A stretch of DNA of 64,000 nucleotides, from positions 1 through 64,000 of the forward strand of contig JAAYAL010000052.1 of NCBI GenBank assembly GCA_012719395.1, written 5' to 3'. Source of the stretch: Gaiellales bacterium. Lineage in GTDB: Bacteria; Actinomycetota; Thermoleophilia; RBG-16-64-13. The notes beneath the pieces are model-generated. The model saw only the letters and a program-made list of their open reading frames with translations, ran no database searches and was not told where the DNA came from. How positions within the stretch are numbered: position 1 is the first letter of the stretch; every line of letters begins with the position of its first letter. This document shows, piece by piece, positions 1-9,637 of this stretch. Made by a program: the position numbers and the translations under genes.

Positions 1-26
1 CGCGGCGAGAAGGGACAGGCAACGAT

Positions 27-920
27 ATGGCAGATAACGACCCCATCGTCAGAGAGACAATCGATCACGTCAAGGCGGTCTTGGGGGAGGACCTCGAGGG
101 ACTGACCGTCGAGCGGGCCGCGCTAGGGTTGTTCTTCTCCGGGGTGAAGCTGAGTGACGGCCATGGGGGGCTTTGCTTCACTCCCATCAAGGAGATCCCT
201 GAGGCGGTCTGCTGCCCCAGTTCGGCTCGGGCCATGCCCCTCTCCGGACGCCTCAAGGGGAGGAGCGCACAGTCCTACCTTGACGACCTCTGGAGCGGCA
301 ACGTCCTCAAGCGAGCGCTGGGGATCGCCACGTTGAACGCCTTGAGTGCAGCCTGCTGGGAGAAGGGCGGGGGCTTGGGCCGAGGCCTGGATTACCAGCT
401 GGAGCTGGGCAAGGACGCCTTCGATGAGGTCCAGATCGATGCTCAGAAGAAGACGGTGGTGGTGGGTGCGCTCATTCCCATCGTCAAGAGACTCCTGGCC
501 GCTGAAGCCGACTTCCACATCCTGGAGATGGACCCTGCCACCCTCAGGCCCAGGGAGCTACCCTACTACGCTCACGCCACCCGAGCCGGGGAATTCGTCC
601 CCCAGGCCGACCTGCTCGTCATCACCGGGACCACGCTGCTGAACGACACCCTCCCCGGGCTGCTGGAGATGGCGAAACCCGGGGCCGAGATCGTGGTCAC
701 CGGCCCCACGGCCGGCATGCTGCCGGATGCGTTCTTCGCGCGGGGGACCACGGTATTGGGCGGGATCCTGGTGACAAAGGCCGATGAGCTGCTGGACATC
801 ATCAGCGAGGGCGGCTCCGGCTATCACTTCTTCGGCAGATCTGCGGAGCGTCTTGTGATCCGCGGCAAACGAGGCCGCCCCCTCGTGGGCAGGGGCGCGA
901 TGAAGGAGGCAGGGCGATGA
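27..920 (+). CDS. DUF364/DUF4213-type putative heavy-metal-chelation (Rossmann-like) protein
   Basis: 297-aa ORF; IVVTGPTAGMLPDAFFARGTTVLGGILVTKADELLDII-type C-terminal half typical of DUF364 proteins; stop overlaps the moeA start. Confidence 0.75.
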   Translation: MADNDPIVRETIDHVKAVLGEDLEGLTVERAALGLFFSGVKLSDGHGGLCFTPIKEIPEAVCCPSSARAMPLSGRLKGRSAQSYLDDLWSGNVLKRALGIATLNALSAACWEKGGGLGRGLDYQLELGKDAFDEVQIDAQKKTVVVGALIPIVKRLLAAEADFHILEMDPATLRPRELPYYAHATRAGEFVPQADLLVITGTTLLNDTLPGLLEMAKPGAEIVVTGPTAGMLPDAFFARGTTVLGGILVTKADELLDIISEGGSGYHFFGRSAERLVIRGKRGRPLVGRGAMKEAGR

Positions 921-2182
921 AGAGTCTGGGCGATGCTCTGGCGGAGATCCTCAGCCACGTGGGCGAACTGGAGGCCGAGGACGCGCCCCTGCGTGGGTGC
1001 GTGGGGCAGGCCTTGGCGACCAACGTCTATGCCGATCACGATCTGCCGTCTCTGGACCTGTGCGGTCCGGACGGTTACGCCGTCCGCTCCGAGGACATAA
1101 GCGGAGCCAGCCCTCAGAACCCGGCGGTGCTGCGCGTCCTCGGCGGCAATCGCGCTGGTCACCTGCCCCGGCACCAACTCCGACAAGGTATGGCCCTCCG
1201 GGTGATGACGGGCTCGCCGGTCCCCCTGGGGGCCGATTGCGTCGTCCCCTTCGAGCAGACTGACGAGCCGGGTGATAAGAACGGTCCCGGCCCCCGCATG
1301 GTGCCGCACGTCAAGGTGTTTCAGGAGTGCAGGCCGGGGGCCAACATCAACCCGGCAGGAAGCAACCTACGCAAAGGCATGCCGGTGGCCCCCCGCGGCA
1401 CCGTGATTGGGCCGGCGCAGATCTCGGTGCTCGCTTCCGTGGGGGCGCCGATGGTCAAGGTGATTCGCCGTGCGAGAGTGGCGATCATGTCCACCGGCGA
1501 TGAGCTCGTTCGTCTGGGCAGACCTCTTCGGCCCGGCACCTGCTATGACAGCAACAGCCCGGCCCTCGCCGTCCTCGTCACCCACTGTGGCGGCATCCCG
1601 TTCTTCAAGGGGATCTCCAAAGACAACGTGCAGTCACTGGCGGCAAAGCTGCGCACGGGCCTGACGGCCGACGCCATCATCACCTCGGGAGGGGTGTCCA
1701 AAGGGGACTACGATTTGGTGCGCCTCCTCCTGGAACGGATGGGACGGGTGGTCTTCTCGCGGCTCGACACGGGCCCCGGGGCTTCGTTCGCTTTTGGCAC
1801 GGTGAGTAGGGAGGCCGGCGAGAGGGGGGCGGCTGAAGTGCCGGTCTTCGCTATTGCCGGGCCTCCCAGCGGATGCCTGGTGAACTTCGAGACTCTGGTG
1901 CGTCCTGCCCTCCTCAAGATGATGGGCTGCGCGGTCACCGCCCACCCAACCATCGAGGCCACCGCGGTGGGTTCGGTGACCGGTAGGAGACCCATGAGCT
2001 TCGTGAAATGGACGCATTTGGAGAAGGTGGACGGCGTGCATCAAGTGGTGGTGAACCTGGCGGAAGAGCGCGGTCTCACCGGCGCCATGGCCACGGCGAA
2101 CTCACTGACGATCATTCCCCGAGGGACCGAGGTCGCTGCCGGGGACCGTCTCCAGGTGCTGCCCCTGGACTGGGCGCGCTGA
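917..2182 (+). CDS. moeA: Molybdopterin molybdenumtransferase MoeA
   Basis: 421 aa; DLPSLDLCGPDGYAVRSEDI, RVMTGSPVPLGADCVVPFEQTD, IMSTGDELV, IITSGGVSKGDYDLV motifs. Confidence 0.93.
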   Translation: MKSLGDALAEILSHVGELEAEDAPLRGCVGQALATNVYADHDLPSLDLCGPDGYAVRSEDISGASPQNPAVLRVLGGNRAGHLPRHQLRQGMALRVMTGSPVPLGADCVVPFEQTDEPGDKNGPGPRMVPHVKVFQECRPGANINPAGSNLRKGMPVAPRGTVIGPAQISVLASVGAPMVKVIRRARVAIMSTGDELVRLGRPLRPGTCYDSNSPALAVLVTHCGGIPFFKGISKDNVQSLAAKLRTGLTADAIITSGGVSKGDYDLVRLLLERMGRVVFSRLDTGPGASFAFGTVSREAGERGAAEVPVFAIAGPPSGCLVNFETLVRPALLKMMGCAVTAHPTIEATAVGSVTGRRPMSFVKWTHLEKVDGVHQVVVNLAEERGLTGAMATANSLTIIPRGTEVAAGDRLQVLPLDWAR

Positions 2183-2207
2183 TAGTCGATGAGAGCCGGA
2201 AGCGCTC

Positions 2208-4088
2208 TCACGCGGCGGCGGCTACGTCCCGCGGTCGGAACTGGGTGCGGTAGAGATCGGCATAGAGGCCGCCCGCGGCCAGTAGTTCCTCGTGGCGGCC
2301 TCGCTCCACGACGCGGCCTCGGTCCAGCACCAGGATCTGATCGGCGTCACGCACGGTGGATAGCCTGTGGGCGATCACCAGCGAGGTACGCCCGGCCAAT
2401 GCGGTCTTGAGCGCCCGCTGCACGGCCACTTCCGATTCGGCGTCCAAGTGCGCCGTGGCCTCGTCCAGTACCACCATGTCCGGTGCCTTCAGCAGCAATC
2501 GGGCAATGGCCAGGCGCTGCTTCTCGCCTCCGGACAGGCGGTAGCCGCGATCGCCCACCACCGTGTCCAACCCGTCAGGTAGGGACCGGACCAAGGAGAG
2601 GATGCGGGCTCCGCGCAGCGCTTCCACCAATTCCTCCTCGCCGGCCTCCGGCTTGGCGTAGAGCAGGTTGGCGCGGATGGTGTCATGGAAAAGGTGGGCG
2701 TCCTGGGTTACCACCCCCACCACCGCCCGTAGGGAGTCGAAGGAGGCGTCGCGCACGTCCACGCCGTTGATGCTCACGGAGCCGGATACGGTGTCGTAGA
2801 GACGGGGGATCAGGTGGCTGAGCGTGGTTTTGCCGGCACCGGAAGGGCCTACCACTGCCACCAGCCGGCCGGGGAGCGCCGTGAAGCTGACGTCGAAGAG
2901 GACACCCTCGGTGGGCGCCGGTGCCACGGTGGCCACGGACTCCAGGGAGGCCAGGGAGATCTCGTCGGGACCGGGGTAGGCGAAGTCCACGTGGGCGAAC
3001 TCAACCCGAGCCGGCCCCCGCGGGATCTCCACCGCGCCCGGCTTCTCGGCCACGGCGGGGCGCAGGTCCAGTACCTCGAACACGCGCTCGAAGGACACCA
3101 GCGTGGTCATCACGTCCACCTGGATGTTGGAGAGGGCGGTGAGCGGGCCATAGAGCCGGCCCAGGTAGGCGGCCAATGCCACCAGCGTGCCCACGTCCAG
3201 GGCACCGCGCACCGCCAGCACGCCGCCCCAGCCGTAGACCAGGGCCGTGGCCAAGGCGGCCGTGAGCATGAGGGCGGCAAAGAAAAAGCGGGCATAGAGG
3301 GCGCGTTTCACGCCCAGGTCCCGCACCCGTCCGGCCCGGGCCCCAAAAGTGCGGTCCTCCTCCTGCGCCCGTCCGAACAGCTTCACCAGTAGGGCGCCGG
3401 CCACGTTGAAGCGCTCCACCATGATGCTGTTCATCTCAGCGCTGAGGTCGTAGCGCTCACGGGTGAGGGCCTGCAGCCGCACGCCGATCCAGCGGGCGGG
3501 GAGGATGAACACGGGGAGCAGGGCCAGCGCCACCAGCGTGAGCTGCCAGGACAACACGAACATGGCGGCGAGCGTGAGTCCCACGCTGATGAGGTTGCCC
3601 ACCAGGGTGGAGAGCACGTCGGTGAAGGCTTCCTGGGCCCCCTGCACGTCGTTGTTGAGGCGGCTGACGAGGGCGCCGGTCTGGGTGCGGGTGAAGAAGG
3701 AGACGGGCATGCGCTGGATGTGCCCGAAGACCCGGGTGCGCAGGTCGAAGACCAGGCCTTCGCCCACCCGGGAGGAGACGAAGCGCTCGGCCAGGGAGAG
3801 GCCGGCGTCCAGGGCGGCCAGCGCGGCCACCACGCCTGCCAGGAGCACCACCAGTCCCGCCCGCCCGCCACCGATGCCCTTGTTGATGATCTCGCGGTAC
3901 AGCAGGGGGTTGGCCACGCCCACGAGGGAATCGACCACGATCAATCCCCCGAAGAGCAGCAGCAGTCTGCGGTAGGGGGCGGCGAAGCCGAAGATACGGC
4001 GGGCGGTGCCGGAGGCCACCTTGACGCCTCGCACCGATTGGTCGCGCCGCATGGAGCGGGCCACCGTGCCCGGGGTAGTGTGCATCAC
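2208..4088 (-). CDS. ABC transporter, fused permease/ATP-binding exporter
   Basis: 626 aa; N-terminal TM domain, Walker A GPSGAGKTT, signature LSGGEKQR, VVLDEATAHLDAESE. Confidence 0.93.
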   Translation of the reverse strand: MMHTTPGTVARSMRRDQSVRGVKVASGTARRIFGFAAPYRRLLLLFGGLIVVDSLVGVANPLLYREIINKGIGGGRAGLVVLLAGVVAALAALDAGLSLAERFVSSRVGEGLVFDLRTRVFGHIQRMPVSFFTRTQTGALVSRLNNDVQGAQEAFTDVLSTLVGNLISVGLTLAAMFVLSWQLTLVALALLPVFILPARWIGVRLQALTRERYDLSAEMNSIMVERFNVAGALLVKLFGRAQEEDRTFGARAGRVRDLGVKRALYARFFFAALMLTAALATALVYGWGGVLAVRGALDVGTLVALAAYLGRLYGPLTALSNIQVDVMTTLVSFERVFEVLDLRPAVAEKPGAVEIPRGPARVEFAHVDFAYPGPDEISLASLESVATVAPAPTEGVLFDVSFTALPGRLVAVVGPSGAGKTTLSHLIPRLYDTVSGSVSINGVDVRDASFDSLRAVVGVVTQDAHLFHDTIRANLLYAKPEAGEEELVEALRGARILSLVRSLPDGLDTVVGDRGYRLSGGEKQRLAIARLLLKAPDMVVLDEATAHLDAESEVAVQRALKTALAGRTSLVIAHRLSTVRDADQILVLDRGRVVERGRHEELLAAGGLYADLYRTQFRPRDVAAAA

Positions 4089-4669
4089 GCGCTCTCCCTA
4101 TCCCCGGGGGACTCGCCGCCGGTTTGGTCGCCCGCGGCCTTGCCGCTACCCGCCGCCGCCGCGTCGCCAGGAGCCACGCCGGTGCCGCCCACGGCCTTGT
4201 TGCCCTGGAGCGCCTCCAGCAAGAGCACCAGCTCCTGCTGTTGGGCCTCGGACAGACGGCCGAACAGAGTATCCGCCGCTACCCGCCGTTCCTCGCGCAT
4301 GCGGCCCAGCAGTTCGTGTCCCGCAACGGTGAGGGCGGCGAGTACGGCCCGCCGATCGTCGGGATCTTTCCGCCGTTCCAGCAGGCCCGCCTGCTCCAGC
4401 ATGTCCACCACCGTGGTGGCCGAGCGGGGGACGATCTCCAAGCGCTCGGCCAATTCGCTGATACGCATGTGGCCGTCGCGGCGGTTGAGCACGCGCAACG
4501 CCCGCGCTTGTCCGTGCGTCAGCCCCAGCGCGGAGAGCTCCTTGGCCTCTGCCCGACGAAGCCGCCTGGCCGTGCGCAGCAGGAGGTCGGCCAGCCGGGC
4601 TGTCACGGGCGACGGGGTGCTGCGTCCGCTACACTCGGGGTGATGGTCCGTCTCCTTGGGCTTCGCCAC
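4085..4669 (-). CDS. MarR-family transcriptional regulator
   Basis: 194 aa; winged-helix core LTHGQARALRVLNRRDGHMRISELAERLEIVPRSATTVVDMLEQAGLLERRKDPDDRRA; overlaps the ABC exporter start. Confidence 0.9.
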   Translation of the reverse strand: MAKPKETDHHPECSGRSTPSPVTARLADLLLRTARRLRRAEAKELSALGLTHGQARALRVLNRRDGHMRISELAERLEIVPRSATTVVDMLEQAGLLERRKDPDDRRAVLAALTVAGHELLGRMREERRVAADTLFGRLSEAQQQELVLLLEALQGNKAVGGTGVAPGDAAAAGSGKAAGDQTGGESPGDRESA

Positions 4670-4941
4670 GTGGCCCTCCTACCGCGGCTGCAAGACTCAG
4701 CTGGTTAGGAGTATAGCACATAAGGAGTAAGACTCGGTATATGGACGTGGCGCGGCGTCAGAGCGCATGCCTTCAGCCGACCGCCGATCTCGTCTCCAGC
4801 CGTGGTCCCGGTTGAACCCGGGACCGCCTGGTGCCTGTCCGCCGTCCGACTCGGCCCTCAGCGCGGTGGGCTCCGGTGGGCTCGCCTGCCTCATGGTGGT
4901 GTCGGCGGCGGGCGCTCCTACAACGCCGGCATCTCCGGTTC

Positions 4942-6498
4942 TTACACCTCGAAGCTCACGCCCTGGGCCAGAGGGAGCGCACTACCGAAGTTGATCGATG
5001 CCGTCTGGCGGCGCGCATACGCCTTCCAGGCATCGCTGCCCGACTCGCGGCCGCCGCCTGTCTCCTTCTCGCCACCGAAGGCGCCGCCGATCTCGGCGCC
5101 GGCCGTTCCCGTGTTGACGTTGACCAGGCCGCAGTCGGAACCCTGCGCGGAAAGGAAGTGCTCGGCTTCGCGCAGATCGGTGGTGAATATGGCCGAGGAC
5201 AGCCCTTGGGGCACCGCGTTGTGGATGGCGACGGCATGCTCCAGGGTGTGGTAGGGCATGGTGTAGAGGATGGGAGCAAACGTCTCCTCCTGGACAATGG
5301 GCATGTCCGGCTGCGCCTCGATGATGGTGGGCTCCACGTAGAAGCCTCCCGGTGCTCCAGCGGCCGCCGCTACCTTCCCACCACACCGCAGGCGGCCGCC
5401 TTGTTCTTGGGCCTGAGTCACGGCGGCCAGGTAGCCCTCCACCGCCTGCTGATTGATGAGCGGCCCCACCAGCACGTCTGGGTCCAGGGGGTTGCCCACC
5501 TTCACCGAGCGGTACACGGTCGTCAACCGGTCGACGAAGGCGCCGTAGATCCCCTCCTGGGCGATCAACCGCCGCGTGGAGGTGCAGCGTTGCCCGGCTG
5601 TGGCCAGAGCGCCGAAGGCCACGCCGCGAACGGCCAGTTCCAGGTCCGCCTTCTCGGAGACCACCGCTCCGTTGTTGCCGCCCAGCTCCAACAGGCTGCG
5701 CCCCGAGCGTCCCGCCACCCTCTCGGCCACCCAACGGCCGGTGGGGATGGAGCCGGTGAAGGACACCAGGGGCAGGCGCCGGTCATCCAGCATGCGATCG
5801 CCCACCACTTGCCCGCCGCCGGCGGCGAGGAAGAACACCTGGGGATGGCCCAGGTCCTCCATCACCCGACTCGCGATGCGCGTCACGGCCACGGCAGTGA
5901 GCGGCGCCTCCGAGGAGGGCTTCCAGATCACCACGTCTCCCACCACGGCGGCGATGAAGGCGTTCCAGGACCAGACGGCCGAGGGGAAGTTGAAGGCAGT
6001 GATCACCCCGATGGCCCCCAAGGGGTGCCACTGTTCCTGGATGCGGTGTTCAGGACGTTCGCTGGGCATAGTCAGCCCGTAGAGCTGGCGGGAGAGACCG
6101 GCGGCGAAGTGGCCGATATCGATCATCTCCTGGACCTCGCCCAAGCCCTCTACAATGGTCTTTCCCACCTCGAGCGATACCAGCAGGCCCAGCTCGCTCT
6201 TGTGGCGTCGCAGTTCCTCGGCGATCTGCAGCACCGCCTGCCCCCGCACGGGCGCCGGCACCCCGGCCCAGACCTGAGCTGACTCCCGTGCCTGCGCCAT
6301 GACTTCCTCGTAGTCGGAAGGTGAGGCCGCGCTGACGCGGCCGAGAGGCAGGCCGTCGATGGGGGAGAGGCTGATGATGGTTTCTGCTCCGACCGATTCC
6401 ACCCAGCGCCCGGAAAAGACACCGGCCATCGGGTCCGATGGCTCCAGAAGTGACGACACACGAGAGCGGGCAGTCCCCATGGTGAGTTGCGGCATCAT
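4942..6498 (-). CDS. Aldehyde dehydrogenase, ALDH7/antiquitin-like
   Basis: 518 aa; GAIGVITAFNFPSAVWSWN, SFTGSIPTGRWVAERVAGRSGRSLLELGGNN, GQRCTSTRRL catalytic Cys region. Confidence 0.9.
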   Translation of the reverse strand: MMPQLTMGTARSRVSSLLEPSDPMAGVFSGRWVESVGAETIISLSPIDGLPLGRVSAASPSDYEEVMAQARESAQVWAGVPAPVRGQAVLQIAEELRRHKSELGLLVSLEVGKTIVEGLGEVQEMIDIGHFAAGLSRQLYGLTMPSERPEHRIQEQWHPLGAIGVITAFNFPSAVWSWNAFIAAVVGDVVIWKPSSEAPLTAVAVTRIASRVMEDLGHPQVFFLAAGGGQVVGDRMLDDRRLPLVSFTGSIPTGRWVAERVAGRSGRSLLELGGNNGAVVSEKADLELAVRGVAFGALATAGQRCTSTRRLIAQEGIYGAFVDRLTTVYRSVKVGNPLDPDVLVGPLINQQAVEGYLAAVTQAQEQGGRLRCGGKVAAAAGAPGGFYVEPTIIEAQPDMPIVQEETFAPILYTMPYHTLEHAVAIHNAVPQGLSSAIFTTDLREAEHFLSAQGSDCGLVNVNTGTAGAEIGGAFGGEKETGGGRESGSDAWKAYARRQTASINFGSALPLAQGVSFEV

Positions 6499-6510
6499 CT
6501 GTCCTTTCGG

Positions 6511-6786
6511 TTAGCTGCTGTGCCTGACCATGTACCCCACTTGGCCGATAGGATACCCTGCCAAGTCGCCGGCATGTGTCTGGCCGGAGTGCCCTTGAAA
6601 CAGGAGAACTCCGCGATGACCATGCACCCAGCGGCTGTCTCTTCCTCGGGCGCGTGGGCGCGCCCTCCCCGAGCCAGGCAACTCTTCCTCGGGGCTGGTG
6701 CCGGGCCCGCCGGCAAGGAGGCCGACCACGAGATAGGGGAGGGCGAGAGCGCCGGCGAAGACCATCGTGGTTCGGGCTGTGCGCAT
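6511..6786 (-). pseudogene. Remnant membrane protein downstream of the XRE remnant
   Basis: Start overlaps the stop of the XRE remnant (TGACATG); MRTARTTMVFAGALALPYLVVGLLAGG gives one TM segment, then low-complexity Arg-rich sequence with no protein character. Confidence 0.45.
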
Positions 6787-6787
6787 G

Positions 6788-6955
6788 TCAGTCGCCTCGC
6801 TTGAAGTTGAACAGCTCCTCGGTGCTGATTCCCAGAGCCTGGGCAAGTCTCCAGGCGAGATCGAGGGACGGGTCGTAGCGCCCGCCCTCCACTGAGATGA
6901 TCGTTTGTCTACTCACCCCCACTTGTGTGGCGCGTGTGGCCCCCGCGCCGGCGAA
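6788..6955 (-). pseudogene. 5'-truncated XRE/Cro-family HTH regulator remnant
   Basis: Minus-strand frame reads ...ATQVGVSRQTIISVEGGRYDPSLDLAWRLAQALGISTEELFNFKRGD*, the C-terminal two thirds of a small XRE regulator; an in-frame TGA lies 14 codons upstream of SRQTI and no start/HTH N-terminus is found in any frame before leuS. Confidence 0.75.
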
Positions 6956-7042
6956 TCACTACAATAAAAGGCTGGCGACAGCAAAGGTGAACGGCGAGCC
7001 GCGTTTCCCAGTCGCGGCCGCATCTGGAAAGGATGAGCCTCC

Positions 7043-9634
7043 ATGGTGCGCAGCTACAATCCGGAAGAGATCGAGCTCAAGTGGCAGGCGGTATGGGAGG
7101 CTGAGAAGACCTTCCACGCTCCGGATCCCACACCCGAGGAGATGGCTGCCGGCAAAGGCGGGCACACCTATGTCCTGGAGATGTTCCCCTACCCCTCGGG
7201 CAGCGCCCACATGGGACACGTCAAGAACTACACCATGGGTGACGTCATCGCCCGTTTCCGCCGCCACCAGGGCAACCGGGTCATGCATCCCATGGGCTAC
7301 GACGCCTTCGGGCTGAACTCGGAGAACGTGGCCATCCAGACCGGCGAGCACCCGGCCGTCTTCACCGAGCGCGCCATCGCCACCATCAACCGCCAACTGC
7401 GCCGTCTGGGCGTGGCCATCGACTGGGATCGTGAAGTGGTCACCTGCCGGCCCGAGTATTACAAGTGGACGCAGTGGCTCTTCCTCCAGTTCTACAAGAG
7501 GGGCCTGGCCTTCAAGAAGGAGGCCCCGGTCAACTGGTGCCCCTCCTGCCAGACGGTGCTGGCCAACGAGCAGGTCATCCAGGGGTGCTGCGAGCGCTGC
7601 AGCACCGAGGTGGAGGCCAAGAAGCTCAAGCAGTGGTTCTTCCGCATCACCGACTACGCTGAGCGCCTGCTGGAGGACTTCGACAAGCTGGAGGACTGGC
7701 CGGAGCGGGTCATCACCATGCAGCGCAACTGGATCGGGAAGTCGGTGGGCGGGAACGTGGTCTTCCGCCTGGCGCCCAGGGGCGCGGAGAATGGGCAGCT
7801 CGACCCCGCCGACCCCACCGGCGGCACGGAGATCACGGTCTTCACCACCCGGCCCGATACGCTCTTTGGGGCCACCTTCTTCGTCATGGCGCCCGAGCAC
7901 CCGCTGGTGGAGGAGATGGTGAAGGGCACCGCGGCGGAGGAGGCCTGCCGCAGGTACACGTGGCAGGCCATGAACACCTCGTACATCGAGCGCTCGAACG
8001 CCGAGAAGGAGAAGACCGGCGTCTTCACCGGCCGCTACGTGGAGAATCCCGTGAACGGCGCCCTCATTCCCATCTACATCGCCGACTACGTGATGATGGA
8101 CTACGGCACCGGCGCCATCATGGCTGTGCCCGCCCACGACGAGCGGGACTTCGAGTTCGCCTGCAAGTTCGGTCGCGAGGTGATCGAGGTCATCGCCAGC
8201 CCCGACGAGTTCAAGAACGCGGACGGCACCATGAAGGAGGCCTACACCGGCGACGGCCTGCTGGTCAACAGCGGGCCCTTCAACGGCCTGTTCAAGACCG
8301 ACGCCATCCGCAAGGTGACGGAGTGGCTCAGGGAGCAGGGCAAGGCCGACTTTGCCGTCAACTACAAGCTACGCGACTGGCTGCTCTCCCGGCAGCGCTA
8401 CTGGGGCGCCCCCATCCCCATCCTCTACTGCCCCACGTGCGGCGAGGTGCCGGTGCCGGACGAGCAATTGCCCGTTCTCCTGCCCGATATCACGGACTAC
8501 GCGCCCAAGGGTAAGTCTCCGCTGGCGGCGGCGGAGCACTGGATCAACACCACCTGCCCGGTGTGTGGCGGCCCCGCCACTCGCGACCCGGACACCATGG
8601 ACACGTTCGTGGACTCCTCGTGGTACTTCCTGCGCTACACGGCCGCCCGCCGGCAGGACCTGGCTTTCCAGAAGGATCAGGCGGATTACTGGCTGCCGGT
8701 GGATCAGTACATCGGCGGGGTGGAGCACGCCATCCTGCACCTCATGTACAGCCGCTTCTTCTGCAAAGTGCTCTATGACCTGGGACTGGTGGGTTTCGAG
8801 GAGCCCTTCAAGAACCTCTTCACCCAGGGCATGATCTACTACAAGGGCGCCAAGATGTCCAAATCCAAGGGCAACGTGGTCAACCCCGACGAGCACGTTG
8901 CCAAGTACGGCGCCGATTCCCTGCGCAGCTACATCCTCTTCATGGGCCCGGCCGAGAGCGACGCCGAGTGGAACGACCAGGGCATCGAGGGTGTGAATCG
9001 CTTCCTCAATCGCGTGTGGCGGGTGGTGAACGAGGCGGTGGACGCCGGTCGGATGGCCGCACCGGCGGGGGCGGCCGCCGGCACGCTGGGACCGTTGCCG
9101 GCCGAGAGCGAGCTCTCGCCGGCCGCCAAGGCGCTGTTGGTCAAGGTGAACCAGACCATCGACAAGGTGACCGTGGACATCGATCAACGTTTTCACTTCA
9201 ACACCGCGCTGGCGGCCATCATGGAGCTCAACAACGAGCTGGCGGCGGCACGCGGGGGACAGGGTGGCGGTCTGGAGGCGGATGCCGCCGGCCGCCGGGT
9301 GCTGGCCGAGGCGGTGGAGGCCATGGTGCGCCTGCTGGAGCCTTTCGCGCCGCACATGTGCGCCGAATTGTGGGAGATGATGGGCCGTGAGCGCATCTGG
9401 GATCAGCCCTGGCCCGTGGCCGACGGCCGCTTTCTCACCCTGGATGCGGTGGAGATGGCGGTGCAGGTCAACGGCAAGGTGCGCGATCGCTTGGTGATTG
9501 CCAAGGACGCGTCGCAGGATGAGGTGCTGGCCGCCGCCAAAGCGCTGTCCGGGGTGGTCAAGCACGTGGAGGGCAAGACCTTGGTCAAGCAGATCGTGGT
9601 GCCGGGCAAGCTGGTCAACCTGGTTGCGAAGTAG
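7043..9634 (+). CDS. leuS: Leucyl-tRNA synthetase
   Basis: 863 aa; FPYPSGSAHMGHVKNYTMGDVIARF (HIGH region), KMSKSKGNVV (KMSKS). Confidence 0.98.
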   Translation: MVRSYNPEEIELKWQAVWEAEKTFHAPDPTPEEMAAGKGGHTYVLEMFPYPSGSAHMGHVKNYTMGDVIARFRRHQGNRVMHPMGYDAFGLNSENVAIQTGEHPAVFTERAIATINRQLRRLGVAIDWDREVVTCRPEYYKWTQWLFLQFYKRGLAFKKEAPVNWCPSCQTVLANEQVIQGCCERCSTEVEAKKLKQWFFRITDYAERLLEDFDKLEDWPERVITMQRNWIGKSVGGNVVFRLAPRGAENGQLDPADPTGGTEITVFTTRPDTLFGATFFVMAPEHPLVEEMVKGTAAEEACRRYTWQAMNTSYIERSNAEKEKTGVFTGRYVENPVNGALIPIYIADYVMMDYGTGAIMAVPAHDERDFEFACKFGREVIEVIASPDEFKNADGTMKEAYTGDGLLVNSGPFNGLFKTDAIRKVTEWLREQGKADFAVNYKLRDWLLSRQRYWGAPIPILYCPTCGEVPVPDEQLPVLLPDITDYAPKGKSPLAAAEHWINTTCPVCGGPATRDPDTMDTFVDSSWYFLRYTAARRQDLAFQKDQADYWLPVDQYIGGVEHAILHLMYSRFFCKVLYDLGLVGFEEPFKNLFTQGMIYYKGAKMSKSKGNVVNPDEHVAKYGADSLRSYILFMGPAESDAEWNDQGIEGVNRFLNRVWRVVNEAVDAGRMAAPAGAAAGTLGPLPAESELSPAAKALLVKVNQTIDKVTVDIDQRFHFNTALAAIMELNNELAAARGGQGGGLEADAAGRRVLAEAVEAMVRLLEPFAPHMCAELWEMMGRERIWDQPWPVADGRFLTLDAVEMAVQVNGKVRDRLVIAKDASQDEVLAAAKALSGVVKHVEGKTLVKQIVVPGKLVNLVAK

Positions 9635-9637
9635 GCT

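Noticed and set aside
917-2182. moeA being functionally tied to the Mo-hydroxylase at 52.8-58.3 kb
   Set aside because: The two loci are 50 kb apart and moeA is a general cofactor gene; no evidence for a specific link.
4831-6282. 483-aa plus-strand ORF over the aldehyde dehydrogenase
   Set aside because: Antisense shadow of a well-supported ALDH; composition is low-complexity His/Gly/Arg.
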